A stretch of 64,000 nt of DNA from Neptunicella plasticusilytica (GTDB lineage: Bacteria > Pseudomonadota > Gammaproteobacteria > Enterobacterales > Alteromonadaceae): assembly GCF_047922965.1 (NCBI RefSeq), contig NZ_CP150481.1:4030001-4094000 (forward strand), given 5' to 3'. The translations under genes were made by a program, and so were the position numbers. Under the pieces are notes generated by a model. That model had not been told where the DNA came from. It did not search any database and saw only the letters and a program-made list of their open reading frames with translations. Shown piece after piece: positions 41,768 through 51,384 of this stretch (the first letter of the stretch is position 1; each line of letters starts with the position of its first letter).

Positions 41768-44419
41768 TTATTGGGCGATTGAAACGATCAAAGACTCAAC
41801 ATTGGAGGTCGCCTCAATCGACTGATCCGGTTGTCCGCCTCCCACTGACACCCGGTAATCTCCGGCGACAACATTGGCCTGACCTTGTTGATCAAATAAC
41901 GCAAAGTCATTCCGGCTCAAGGTAAACTCGATACTTTGTTGCTCACCGGCAGCCAGATGCACGCGCTGAAAACCTTTTAAACTGCGAATAGGATGATGAC
42001 CGGTACGCTCGGCTTGTCCTACATAGAGTTGTGCCACTTCATCACCGTCCATTTTACCGCTATTGGTTAATGTCACACTGACCCGGTAATGCTCATCGTC
42101 CGTTTTGGTTGCTACCAGATCGCTATAAGTGAACTGGCTATAACTCAACCCGTAACCAAACGGATAGAGCGGCTGCTTATCGAAAAAACGGTAGGTCTGA
42201 GTAGTCAGATGGTAATCCTCAAACGCGGGCAAATCCTCGACTGAATGGTAAAAGGTAACCGGTAATCGCCCGGCTGGATTACTATCGCCAAACAGTATAT
42301 CGGCAATCGCCGTGCCTGCGGCTTGACCCGGATACCAGGCTTCCAGAATCGCTGGAACATGTTCATTGGCCCAATTCACTGCCAGTGCACTACCGTTAAG
42401 TAATACCAATACCACAGGTTTACCCAGCGCCTGAATATCTTTTATCAACTGCTGCTGATTATGCGGCAAGCTGATTTTGGTACGATCGCCGCCGTTAAAA
42501 CCGTCGGTGTGCACATCCATTTCCTCACCTTCCAGGCGTGCAGTCAGCCCCATAAACATCACCACCGCATCGGCCTGCTTGGCTACATCCAGTGCCTGTT
42601 GGTGCAGATCTGCCTGTGGCTTGGCCCACACCAGTTGCACCTGTGCATCGGCATAAGTCTCTCCGGCTTCAATTTTTATGCTGTGACGCTGACCTTTTTT
42701 AAGCATCATTAGCGGGGATTTCTTCAAGCGGGGATCGCCGTATTCATCGCGAAAATGGTACTTGGTTGATGCCACCAGTTCACCGTCCAGATAGAGTTTG
42801 GCATTACAGCTACTGATTATGCCAAGTTGGTACTCACCATCACTATCGACCACAATATCGCCGGTCCAGCGCACTCCGAAGTTATCATCATCCATATCTT
42901 CACGCGGGGCTTTGTCATTCCAGTTAGCATCCACATTGGCATCAATTCGGCTGAATAACACCTCGCCCTGCAAATCACTGTTATTGAAAAAATCGGCCTG
43001 TAATCCGGCCTGACCATTGGATTGCTGTAACACTTCTGCGGGCACCGGATAAAACATCGGTATGCCTTCGGCTAATTCACTACCCTGCGCAAATAGGACT
43101 TTGCTATTTGACGAGACTTTGTCACGAATGCCCTGTAACGGTGTGACCGGATGGGAGGGCACACCATTATAGTTACCCAACAACATTAACCACTGATCGG
43201 CATTGGGACCAATCACTGCCAGTGTGCCAATGTCTTTTTTCAATGGCAGTGTCTGATTGGCATTTTTAAGTAACACCATGGATTTTCGCGCAGATTGCAG
43301 CGCCAGCTGCTGGTGAGGTTCACTATCCACCACCGAATAGGGAATATTCTGGTAGGCCACCTGCTCGGCAGAATCGAACATGCCTAATTTAAAGCGGGCC
43401 GTAAATAAACGTTTAACCGATACATCAATTTGCTGTTCGCTGATCATGCCTTGTTCAACGGCCTCTTTCAGTGAAGAATAAACTTTGCCGCAGTTCAGAT
43501 CAGTACCGGTTTTAACCGCCAATGCTGCACTCTCTGGTGCACTTTGGGTAACTTTATGATGGGCATGAAAATCGGCAATCGCACCGCAATCCGATACGAC
43601 AAAACCATCAAAATCCCAGTCCCGGCGTAAAATATCCTGCAACAGGGTTTTGCTGCCACAGGCCGCCTCACCGTTATAACGGTTGTAGGCACACATTAAC
43701 GAGTAAGCACCGCCTTGCTTGATGCCCTTTTCAAACATGGGCAGATAGGTTTCATATAAATCTTTTTTGTTGGTCGTGGCATTAAATTCGTGTCTTTCCG
43801 GCTCCGGTCCGCTATGCACCGCAAAATGTTTTACCGTGGCGACGGTTTTTAAATAGCGCGGATCATCACCCTGCAAGCCGCGGATAAAAGGCACCGCTAA
43901 TTCACCGGTTAAATAGGGATCTTCTCCGTAGGTTTCCTGTCCCCGTCCCCAGCGCGGATCACGGAATAAATTGATATTCGGCGACCAGATCGTTAACCCC
44001 TGATAGATAAAGCGTTTGCCTTTGGCGGCAAAATCATGATGTTTGGCACGCGCTTCGTCAGAAATTGCCGTGGCCACATCAAACATCTGCTGTCTGTCCC
44101 ACATCGCCGCTAAACCAATCGCCTGTGGAAAAACCGTGGCGAGTCCTGCTCGTGCCACCCCATGTAAACCTTCCGACCACCAGTTATAGGCAGGGATCCC
44201 CAAACGCTCAATGGCTGGCGCTTCATTCATCATCTGGCTGACTTTCTCATCCAGAGTCAGACGCGAAACCAGATCATCCACCCGTTGTTCGGTGCTTAAC
44301 TGGCTATTTTGAAAGGGCAATACTGCCGCAGATGGCGGCTGTTGCTGTACAGCCTGCTGACAGCTTGTCAGTGCAAGACATATTATCAATAAACTGGCAG
44401 AACGTAATCGGACTAACAT
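41768..44419 (-). CDS. GH3 beta-glycosidase lipoprotein with PA14 insertion
   Basis: 883 residues. A lipobox LTSC gives Cys20. The GH3 N-domain has KHFAVHSGPE (197-206) and the nucleophile Asp277 in FVVSDCGA. A PA14-like domain (about 455-600; KLYLDGELVASTKYHF) interrupts the second GH3 domain, and a fibronectin-like end (about 770-870) closes it. This is typical of beta-glucosidases or beta-xylosidases. A role in xylo-oligosaccharide cleavage is inferred from GH67 and acetylesterase genes about 5 kb away. Confidence 0.88.
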   Translation of the reverse strand: MLVRLRSASLLIICLALTSCQQAVQQQPPSAAVLPFQNSQLSTEQRVDDLVSRLTLDEKVSQMMNEAPAIERLGIPAYNWWSEGLHGVARAGLATVFPQAIGLAAMWDRQQMFDVATAISDEARAKHHDFAAKGKRFIYQGLTIWSPNINLFRDPRWGRGQETYGEDPYLTGELAVPFIRGLQGDDPRYLKTVATVKHFAVHSGPEPERHEFNATTNKKDLYETYLPMFEKGIKQGGAYSLMCAYNRYNGEAACGSKTLLQDILRRDWDFDGFVVSDCGAIADFHAHHKVTQSAPESAALAVKTGTDLNCGKVYSSLKEAVEQGMISEQQIDVSVKRLFTARFKLGMFDSAEQVAYQNIPYSVVDSEPHQQLALQSARKSMVLLKNANQTLPLKKDIGTLAVIGPNADQWLMLLGNYNGVPSHPVTPLQGIRDKVSSNSKVLFAQGSELAEGIPMFYPVPAEVLQQSNGQAGLQADFFNNSDLQGEVLFSRIDANVDANWNDKAPREDMDDDNFGVRWTGDIVVDSDGEYQLGIISSCNAKLYLDGELVASTKYHFRDEYGDPRLKKSPLMMLKKGQRHSIKIEAGETYADAQVQLVWAKPQADLHQQALDVAKQADAVVMFMGLTARLEGEEMDVHTDGFNGGDRTKISLPHNQQQLIKDIQALGKPVVLVLLNGSALAVNWANEHVPAILEAWYPGQAAGTAIADILFGDSNPAGRLPVTFYHSVEDLPAFEDYHLTTQTYRFFDKQPLYPFGYGLSYSQFTYSDLVATKTDDEHYRVSVTLTNSGKMDGDEVAQLYVGQAERTGHHPIRSLKGFQRVHLAAGEQQSIEFTLSRNDFALFDQQGQANVVAGDYRVSVGGGQPDQSIEATSNVESLIVSIAQ

Positions 44420-44726
44420 AATGGCAAACCTGTGAAAAAATGATGCCGACCAGTATGGCTATCTGTCTGCCTGGCAACAAGCCATGTCACATTACGTTTA
44501 TTAACAACTTGGCAACAAAAAATTGTTGTAAACAGATACCGGGGCCGTACACACCCTATGTGGGGCGAGGTCAATATTTACGAGCTTTTTACGCCATCTG
44601 AAAAGCGGTTATGATAATTTTAACTTTTGTTCGAAACTGACCCTGTAGCCCAAAAACAGAAGATAAATTGTTTATCTTCCTTATACTGAGATTCAAATTT
44701 GTCTTATCTCGTTCTGGAGGCAGTCA
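44420..44726. other. Intergenic region between divergent GH3 and KdpD-like genes
   Basis: 307 bp with promoters for both neighbours expected. A few A/T-rich stretches (44500-44530, 44600-44710) could hold -10 sites, but I see no clear operator, repeat or RNA. Confidence 0.5.
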
Positions 44727-45761
44727 ATGCCCAGACTAACTAACCTGATCAACAAGTATCCCTATCTGAATGCCTTGCTGATCATGCTGGTTATGGGCGC
44801 GTTGTCCTTTTCGCTGGATAGCTGGTTCTTACCCAAGCTGGGTACCTTGATGATGCTGCAACTAGGTGTGGTGATGGTAGCATTACAAGGGCAGAAAATT
44901 CCTGCGGTGATGGCCGCGTTTATCGGCGCGTTAATTTTTAATTTTTTCTTTATGGAGCCCCGTTACGCGGTGCATATGATTAACGGCGAAGATATCGTCA
45001 ATATGCTGGTTTTTCTGATTGTTGCCTTGCTTACCAGCCATCTGGCCAATTTTTACCGTAATCAGGGTGAGGCATTACGTCAGGTCCAGCTGCGCTCCAG
45101 TATTCTGATGTCGGTGTCGCATGATTTACGCACCCCGTTATCCACTATTATTGGCACACTCAGTACCATGCAAGCTTACGATGACAAACTGACCATCGAT
45201 GAGCAATCGGAGCTACTGCAAGCGGCTTTGGATGAAAGTCATCGCTTACACTCCTACATTGAAAACTTGCTCCAGGCGACCAAACTCCAGCACGGTGAAA
45301 TGGTTTTACAAACCAGCTATCAACCGTTAATGCCTGTAGTGCAGTCGGTGGTTAAACGCTTTGACGATCCGCGCATCAAACTAGAACTTGGTCACGACTT
45401 GCCGCAAGTGCATATTCGCGAATCTTTGCTGGAACAAGCCATCTACAATGTGGTCGATAATGCGTTAAAGTATTCGGGGCAAACCTCTCCTGTTATTATC
45501 CGGGTTGCCTCCTCGGCCAAATGGCTGGAAATTAATATTATTGATTCGGGGCCAGGCATTCCCAAGCCCCTGCATCAAAAGGTGTTTGAGTTATTTTACT
45601 CTACCCGCCACGGTGATGCTGGCGAAGGCGGAACGGGGTTAGGGTTAGCTGTGACTGCAGGTATTGTTAAAGCGCATCAGGGAGCACTGGATATTATCTC
45701 CACGCATTCCGGTTGTACTATGCGCATCAGACTGCCTGCCGCGAAAAAGGAAAGGGCATAA
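44727..45761 (+). CDS. KdpD-like sensor histidine kinase lacking the N-terminal sensor
   Basis: 344 residues. Four membrane helices (about 13-110, the DUF4118 region of KdpD) are followed by a HisKA domain with SVSHDLRTPLS and an ATPase domain with N in VVDNALKYS, DSGPGIP and GTGLGL. The long cytoplasmic KdpD N-terminus (about 390 residues in E. coli, USP-containing) is absent. GGAGG precedes the ATG. It overlaps the response-regulator gene by one base and both lead into trkH. Confidence 0.88.
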   Translation: MPRLTNLINKYPYLNALLIMLVMGALSFSLDSWFLPKLGTLMMLQLGVVMVALQGQKIPAVMAAFIGALIFNFFFMEPRYAVHMINGEDIVNMLVFLIVALLTSHLANFYRNQGEALRQVQLRSSILMSVSHDLRTPLSTIIGTLSTMQAYDDKLTIDEQSELLQAALDESHRLHSYIENLLQATKLQHGEMVLQTSYQPLMPVVQSVVKRFDDPRIKLELGHDLPQVHIRESLLEQAIYNVVDNALKYSGQTSPVIIRVASSAKWLEINIIDSGPGIPKPLHQKVFELFYSTRHGDAGEGGTGLGLAVTAGIVKAHQGALDIISTHSGCTMRIRLPAAKKERA

Positions 45762-46477
45762 TGCAACGTATCCTGGTGATTGACGACGAACCACAAATCC
45801 GCCGGTTTATGCGGATATCATTAACCGCTGAGAGTTTTGAATTTCTGGAAGCGACCACGGCGGCAGAAGGACTGGAACTGGCCGCGCAGGAAAATCCCGA
45901 TCTGATTATTCTGGACCTGGGACTACCGGACGAAGACGGTTTTCACGTATTGCAACGCCTGCGCGAGTGGAGCAATGTGCCCGTATTGGTATTAACCGCT
46001 CGTGATGCCGAAGAAGAAAAAGTCAAACTGCTCGAAGGTGGCGCCAATGATTATCTGAGCAAACCCTTTGGCATCAAGGAGCTCATCGCCCGCATTAAAG
46101 TTTTGCTCAGAGATCTGACCGATAACCAGCAGGATAACTCGCCAGGTCTGCTGGAATTTTCTGACTTGCGTATTGATATCCCTAACCATCAGGCCTGGTG
46201 CCACGGCAAAAAGCTGTCCTTGTCGCGCAAAGAGTTCGCTATGTTGTCCTTTCTGGCCAAACATCCCAATCAACTGGTCACCCAACAGCAGCTGCTGGAG
46301 AAAATCTGGGGTGCCAGTCACTCGGGTGACACCCATTATCTGCGTATTTTTGTCAGTCTGTTACGTAAAAAACTCAAAGATGATCCCGACAATCCGATTT
46401 TTATCAAAACCGAACCGGGGGTTGGCTATCGTTTTGTACAGGAACCGGTTAATCCCAGCATCCTACCAAGCGGGTAA
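45761..46477 (+). CDS. KdpE-like OmpR-family response regulator
   Basis: 238 residues from ATG 45761 (AAGGAAAGGG upstream; TAATG overlap with the kinase gene). The receiver has VIDDEPQIRRF, phosphoacceptor Asp in LDLGLPDEDGF, LTARD and SKPFG. The C-terminus is a winged helix (LSRKEFAMLSFLAKHPN, HYLRIFVSLLRKKLKDDP). Sequence features are KdpE-like, but no kdpFABC is present; the regulated partner seems to be trkH 12 bp downstream. Confidence 0.9.
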   Translation: MQRILVIDDEPQIRRFMRISLTAESFEFLEATTAAEGLELAAQENPDLIILDLGLPDEDGFHVLQRLREWSNVPVLVLTARDAEEEKVKLLEGGANDYLSKPFGIKELIARIKVLLRDLTDNQQDNSPGLLEFSDLRIDIPNHQAWCHGKKLSLSRKEFAMLSFLAKHPNQLVTQQQLLEKIWGASHSGDTHYLRIFVSLLRKKLKDDPDNPIFIKTEPGVGYRFVQEPVNPSILPSG

Positions 46478-46488
46478 TCTATCCATAC

Positions 46489-47943
46489 ATGGTTAACGCC
46501 CGCAATACCATCCGTCTTCTGTCTATGCCCATGCTGTGGATGGGTGTGGTACAACTGACGTTTGGCTGTTTGTCACTGTTTTTATTTCGCGATAATAATG
46601 CCGCAGCATTTTTTGAACCCGGTATTACCTTATTGAGCCTGTCGCTGATTATTATTCTGGCGATGAAGCAAACCGATCTGAGTAAAATATCTAACCGTGA
46701 TGCGTTACTCTTTGCTACGTTAACCTGGTTGTTGTGCGGTATCCTGGGCGCTTTACCGATAGAGATCGTTACCGATGTCAGTTATATCGACGCGGTATTC
46801 GAGTCAATCAGCGCACTGACCACCACCGGCGCCACCATATTGACCGGTCTGGACGATATGCCGCGCTCTTTCCTGATGTATCGCCAGTTTTTACAATGGA
46901 TGGGCGGACTGGGGATTGTCATTTTCGTAGTTGCAGTATTACCCATGCTGAACGTCGGCGGCATGCGCTTGATCAAGGCCGAAACGCCGGGGCCGGTCAA
47001 GGATGATAAATTATCGCCGCGAATTGCCAGCACCGCACATTATTTCTGGATGGTGTATTTAATTATTACTACCTTGTGTGCCTTTTCATACTGGATGGCA
47101 GGCATGTCAGCCTACGATGCCATCGGGCACAGTTTTACCACCGTATCCACCGGGGGCTTTTCTACCCACGATGCCAGCCTGGGCTATTTTGACAGTCATG
47201 TTATTTTTGCTATATCGAATATTTTTATGCTGTTGGGAGCCATCAGCTTTGGCTTGCATTTTCGGGTGCTGAACTCGGCCAGACCCAAACTTTACTGGCA
47301 AGACGAAGAAACCCGAATTTTTCTGCTACTTGTCACCTTAATGGCATTGATGCTGGGAGTCTATTTGTTCAGCAATAACAGCTACCAAAGCTTTGGTGAG
47401 TGCCTGAGTTATGCCTTTTTCTATGTGATTTCTTTTATCACCAGTACCGGTTTTGGCGGCGACGATATCGGCCAGTGGCCAGAGGCGACCGCGATGTTTC
47501 TGGTGTTTGCCGGCTATTTGGGTGGCTGCGCCGGTTCTACCGCCGGCGGTAACAAAATCATTCGTGATATCGTTACCTTCAAGGTGATTCGGCGCGAAAT
47601 CTGGCAATTGTTGCATCCGCATTCCGAGCTGGTACTGCGCTACCAAAAACGTCCGGTCAACCGCGACACCCGTAACGCGGTAATGGCCTTTATGTCCTTT
47701 GCGGCTGGCAGCAGTATGCTGATCACCCTGTTATTAACCATGACTGGCATGGATTTCTGGTCTGCCTTTACCGCCGTTGCAGCCTGCGTCAATGTGCTGG
47801 GACCGGGGTTTGGTGAGGTCGCCAGTAATTTTCAGTCTGTCAGTGATTTCGGTACACTATTGCTATCCGCCGCCATGATTCTCGGCAGGCTGGAATACTT
47901 TACTGTGCTGGCGTTATTCTTTCCGGCATTCTGGCGCTATTAA
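46489..47943 (+). CDS. trkH: TrkH family potassium uptake protein
   Basis: 484 residues, the normal TrkH/TrkG size, with eight or more membrane helices and four K+ filter loops (SALTTTGATI, TTVSTGGFS, ITSTGFGGDD and a fourth in the C-terminal third). It takes up K+ at the inner membrane, usually with the cytoplasmic TrkA NAD-binding protein, which is not in the window. It ends with a 44 bp convergent overlap with a LysR gene. Confidence 0.9.
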   Translation: MVNARNTIRLLSMPMLWMGVVQLTFGCLSLFLFRDNNAAAFFEPGITLLSLSLIIILAMKQTDLSKISNRDALLFATLTWLLCGILGALPIEIVTDVSYIDAVFESISALTTTGATILTGLDDMPRSFLMYRQFLQWMGGLGIVIFVVAVLPMLNVGGMRLIKAETPGPVKDDKLSPRIASTAHYFWMVYLIITTLCAFSYWMAGMSAYDAIGHSFTTVSTGGFSTHDASLGYFDSHVIFAISNIFMLLGAISFGLHFRVLNSARPKLYWQDEETRIFLLLVTLMALMLGVYLFSNNSYQSFGECLSYAFFYVISFITSTGFGGDDIGQWPEATAMFLVFAGYLGGCAGSTAGGNKIIRDIVTFKVIRREIWQLLHPHSELVLRYQKRPVNRDTRNAVMAFMSFAAGSSMLITLLLTMTGMDFWSAFTAVAACVNVLGPGFGEVASNFQSVSDFGTLLLSAAMILGRLEYFTVLALFFPAFWRY

Positions 47944-48838
47944 TCCCCTCAGCCGCAAGTTCTTGCTGCAGCCATTGGTGAAATACCTTTATCCGCTCAC
48001 GTTTGGGTGAATGCTGGTCATATAAAAAGGTAAAGCGTAGACCAGGCGAAATTTCAATGTCGAACGGTTTAACTAATAAACCATCTTCAATCAGATTTTT
48101 AACCAAACAGTGTGCTCCCAGGCATACTCCGTGACCGGCCAATACGGCATTAATTCCCATTTCCAGTGTCGACACTTCCAGCCAGTCACGTTTCGATAAC
48201 GGAATTGTTGAATTGGCCAGTTCAAACCAGTTTTCCCAACTAAAACGCCCCGGTCTTTCGGCCTCCACCAGTATACAATTAAGCAAATCCTGAGGCTCTT
48301 TTACCTGCATGTGCTCCAGCAATTTGGGTGAACAAACCGGGTATATAGGATCAACAAACAAGGTTTCATTAAACAAGCTTGTATCGATGGTATCGCCTTG
48401 ACGTATGGCGATATCCAAATCACTGTGGCGTAAATTTTCCAGTTCGTCTGATACGACAATTTTGACTTTGATATCCGGGTACAAATTGGCGAATTTCCAC
48501 AAGCGCGGTACCAACCAGATGGATGCAAAAGACAAACCCGTTGTAACCTGTAATACACCGGGCAATGGTGCTTGTTGCACTTGATCAAACCCCTGCGATA
48601 ACAGATTAAAGGCGTTTCCTACATGTTCAGACAGAACCTCCCCTTGCGGCGTAAGCCGCATATTGCGTCCACTGCGGACAAATAGACGGGTGCCAAGAAC
48701 CTGTTCAAGACTGCGAATTTGCTGACTCACTGCCGCCTGACTAATTGCCAGCTCTTGCGCTGCCACACTGTAACTTTGGTGCTTGGCTGCCGCCGCAAAA
48801 CAGCGCAGTAAACCTATATATCTTAATCGTTTATCCAT
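47900..48838 (-). CDS. LysR family transcriptional regulator (GcvA-like)
   Basis: 312 residues. The N-terminal winged helix (LLRCFAAAAKHQSYSVAAQE, ISQAAVSQQIRSLEQVLG) and a periplasmic-binding-like effector domain (about 90-300) are typical. Closest group by eye is GcvA-like (LFVRSGRNMRLTPQGE). It is divergent from a small ORF and the GH67 gene, so it may regulate either; no effector is known. Confidence 0.88.
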   Translation of the reverse strand: MDKRLRYIGLLRCFAAAAKHQSYSVAAQELAISQAAVSQQIRSLEQVLGTRLFVRSGRNMRLTPQGEVLSEHVGNAFNLLSQGFDQVQQAPLPGVLQVTTGLSFASIWLVPRLWKFANLYPDIKVKIVVSDELENLRHSDLDIAIRQGDTIDTSLFNETLFVDPIYPVCSPKLLEHMQVKEPQDLLNCILVEAERPGRFSWENWFELANSTIPLSKRDWLEVSTLEMGINAVLAGHGVCLGAHCLVKNLIEDGLLVKPFDIEISPGLRFTFLYDQHSPKRERIKVFHQWLQQELAAEGINSARMPERITPAQ

Positions 48839-48934
48839 AAGTTTTACTTATTTTAAAGTTAATTATTTATCGTTCGTTTTTTATCCGCCACTGCGTCATT
48901 ATTTATCCGTAGACAATCTGCTAAGGATGTGAAA

Positions 48935-49075
48935 ATGAACACTCAATGCAATGTAAAACAACAAGATAGATTAGATCAAGTGAATCATCAAATTGCGCTA
49001 TTGTCCAGAATAGAGCACTGGCTACGGTTGATCGGAAAAGTATTGAATACCGAACAAATGGTTAAGCACAAGTAA
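48935..49075 (+). CDS. Small hypothetical protein (46 aa)
   Basis: A 46-codon frame with AAGGA seven bases before the ATG and a double stop (TAA TAG) at the end. It starts MNTQCNVKQQDRLDQV and is polar and helical, with no signal or membrane segment. It is divergent from the LysR gene and so could be a LysR-controlled small protein. Not recognised. Confidence 0.5.
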   Translation: MNTQCNVKQQDRLDQVNHQIALLSRIEHWLRLIGKVLNTEQMVKHK

Positions 49076-49222
49076 TAGTGATTAACTATTTAGGCAGCGT
49101 CATTCTATGGGCGAGGAGTTGTTACGATTTATAATATTGTGACAATGAAAAACGGCCAGTCTGTACCGAGTAACAAGGCTTAGATGTTAAGCTTTTGTTA
49201 TAGTTAACAAAGGGTACAAAGA

Positions 49223-51382
49223 ATGAAAAAACTTTTTATGCTGCTGATAATGCTGCCAATTTTACTCGGCAGCTCGGCAATGGCACAACACAGATTCAGC
49301 GGCGAAGACGGTTATCGTCTTTGGCTAAAATATGATCTAATTCAGGATCAGTCGTTGCGGCAGCAATATCGTCAACAATTACAGTCATTTTTTATCGCTT
49401 CTGATTCAGCCACTGTCGATATTATCAAGCACGAATTAACCCTGGCCTCCAATGGCTTGCTGGGCCAGACTGTCAAATTCACCGACAGCGTCCCAAAAGC
49501 CAGTGTGGTGTTTTTTAAAAGCGATAATCCGCAGCTGGCAAAGTACGACATCAAACAGGATCTCACCCAACTTGGGCAGGAAGGTTATTTACTGGTCACC
49601 GTCGCCAAACAAATTCTGCTGATCGCTAATAGCGAACAAGGTTTGCTTTACGCCACCTTTGATTTGCTTAGACAGATCCAGACCGGCACGTCTTTAACCC
49701 AGTTAAATAAAAAACAAGTACCCAAAGTTCAATTGCGTATGCTGAATCACTGGGATGATCTCGATCGCCATACCGAACGGGGATACGCAGGCCAGTCGAT
49801 TTTCGACTGGCATAAACTACCGGATTACCAAGAACAGCGCTACTACGACTACGCTCGTGCCAATGCTTCGATTGGTATTAATGGCATAGTGCCGAATAAC
49901 GTCAATGCCAATGCATTAATCCTGACTCCGGCTTATCTGCACAAAGTTAAAGCACTGGCCGATATTTTCAGACCCTACGGCATCAAGGTGTATTTATCGG
50001 TTAAATTCAGTTCTCCCCATTTAATTGGTGGACTGGAAAATTCCGATCCGGTCAAACCTGAAGTACAACAATGGTGGCAGGATAAAGCCGCCGAGATTTA
50101 TCAACTGATCCCGGATTTTGGCGGCTTTCTGGTCAAGGCCAATTCCGAAGGCCAGCCGGGTCCGGGAGATTTTGGCCGTACTCACGCGCAAGGCGCCAAT
50201 ATGCTGGCGCGTGCGCTAAAGCCTTTTGGCGGCAATGTTTTGTGGCGAGCCTTTGTTTATGCCCATGACACCAAAGCAGAACGCAGCCTGCAAGCTTATA
50301 ACGAGTTTGTGCCGCTGGATGGCAAATTTGATAACAATGTGAGTGTGCAGGTAAAAAACGGCCCGATTGATTTTCAGCCACGTGAACCTTTCAGTCCGTT
50401 ATTTGGTGCTATGCCACACAGCTCGCTGGCAATGGAATTCCAGATCACCCAGGAATATTTAGGCTTCAGTACTCATCTGGCTTACCTCGGCACTCTGTAC
50501 AAAGAAGCGCTGGATGCCGATACCCACAGCAAAGGCGCCGGTTCAACTGTCGCCAAAGTGGTGGACGGCAGTTTGTCTGACTCTCCGCTTACCGCCATGG
50601 CAGGCGTGGCGAATATTGGCATGGACAGAAACTGGACCGGGCATATTTTTGGCCAGGCTAACTGGTATGTATTTGGCCGACTGGCGTGGGATCACGATTT
50701 ATCTGCCGCAGATATTGCCGATGAATGGATCAACATGACCCTGACTCATAATAAAAACGCCATCGCCCAAATCAAGGATATGATGATGAGTTCGCGCGAA
50801 GACGTGGTGAATTACATGACCCCGTTAGGCTTACATCACCTGATGGATACCGGCCACCATTATGGACCCGGCCCCTGGGTGGATAATTTAGGCCGTGCCG
50901 ACTGGAACCCGACCTATTACCACCGCGCCGATAAACAAGGTTTGGGCATAGACCGCACCGCCGCCGGCACCAACGCCATTTCGCAATACGCCCCCTTCTG
51001 GCAAGAGAAACTGGCTGATCCTGCCACCACACCGACTGAATTACTGCTGTGGTTCCATCACTTGAGCTGGGATTACACAATGCCGTCTGGCAAAAATTTA
51101 TGGTACGAGCTGGTACACCATTACAACATGGGTGTAGCTGGTGTGGAAAAAATGCAGCAGCAATGGCAATCGGTTAAAAACCAGATCGATCCCAACCAGT
51201 TTAATCAGGTTGAAATGGCACTGGGTATTCAGTTGAAAGAAGCCAAATGGTGGCGCGATGCCTGTTTGGCTTATTTCCAGACTTTTTCTCAACGCCCCAT
51301 TCCCGAGGGTTTCCCTAAACCCGCTCACGATGTGGATTATTACCAATCCCTGCAATTTCCTTATGCACCAGGACAAGGTTAA
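49223..51382 (+). CDS. Alpha-glucuronidase (GH67)
   Basis: 719 residues with a signal peptide (about 1-21, ending AMA). GH67 motifs are strong: LRMLNHWDDLDRHTERGYAG, NSEGQPGPGDFGRTHAQGAN and WVDNLGRADWNPTYYH, quoted in overlapping parts. The catalytic acids lie in the central barrel. It removes (4-O-methyl-)glucuronic acid from xylo-oligosaccharides. Three bases separate it from the acetylesterase gene, so they are one operon. Confidence 0.92.
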   Translation: MKKLFMLLIMLPILLGSSAMAQHRFSGEDGYRLWLKYDLIQDQSLRQQYRQQLQSFFIASDSATVDIIKHELTLASNGLLGQTVKFTDSVPKASVVFFKSDNPQLAKYDIKQDLTQLGQEGYLLVTVAKQILLIANSEQGLLYATFDLLRQIQTGTSLTQLNKKQVPKVQLRMLNHWDDLDRHTERGYAGQSIFDWHKLPDYQEQRYYDYARANASIGINGIVPNNVNANALILTPAYLHKVKALADIFRPYGIKVYLSVKFSSPHLIGGLENSDPVKPEVQQWWQDKAAEIYQLIPDFGGFLVKANSEGQPGPGDFGRTHAQGANMLARALKPFGGNVLWRAFVYAHDTKAERSLQAYNEFVPLDGKFDNNVSVQVKNGPIDFQPREPFSPLFGAMPHSSLAMEFQITQEYLGFSTHLAYLGTLYKEALDADTHSKGAGSTVAKVVDGSLSDSPLTAMAGVANIGMDRNWTGHIFGQANWYVFGRLAWDHDLSAADIADEWINMTLTHNKNAIAQIKDMMMSSREDVVNYMTPLGLHHLMDTGHHYGPGPWVDNLGRADWNPTYYHRADKQGLGIDRTAAGTNAISQYAPFWQEKLADPATTPTELLLWFHHLSWDYTMPSGKNLWYELVHHYNMGVAGVEKMQQQWQSVKNQIDPNQFNQVEMALGIQLKEAKWWRDACLAYFQTFSQRPIPEGFPKPAHDVDYYQSLQFPYAPGQG

Positions 51383-51384
51383 TT

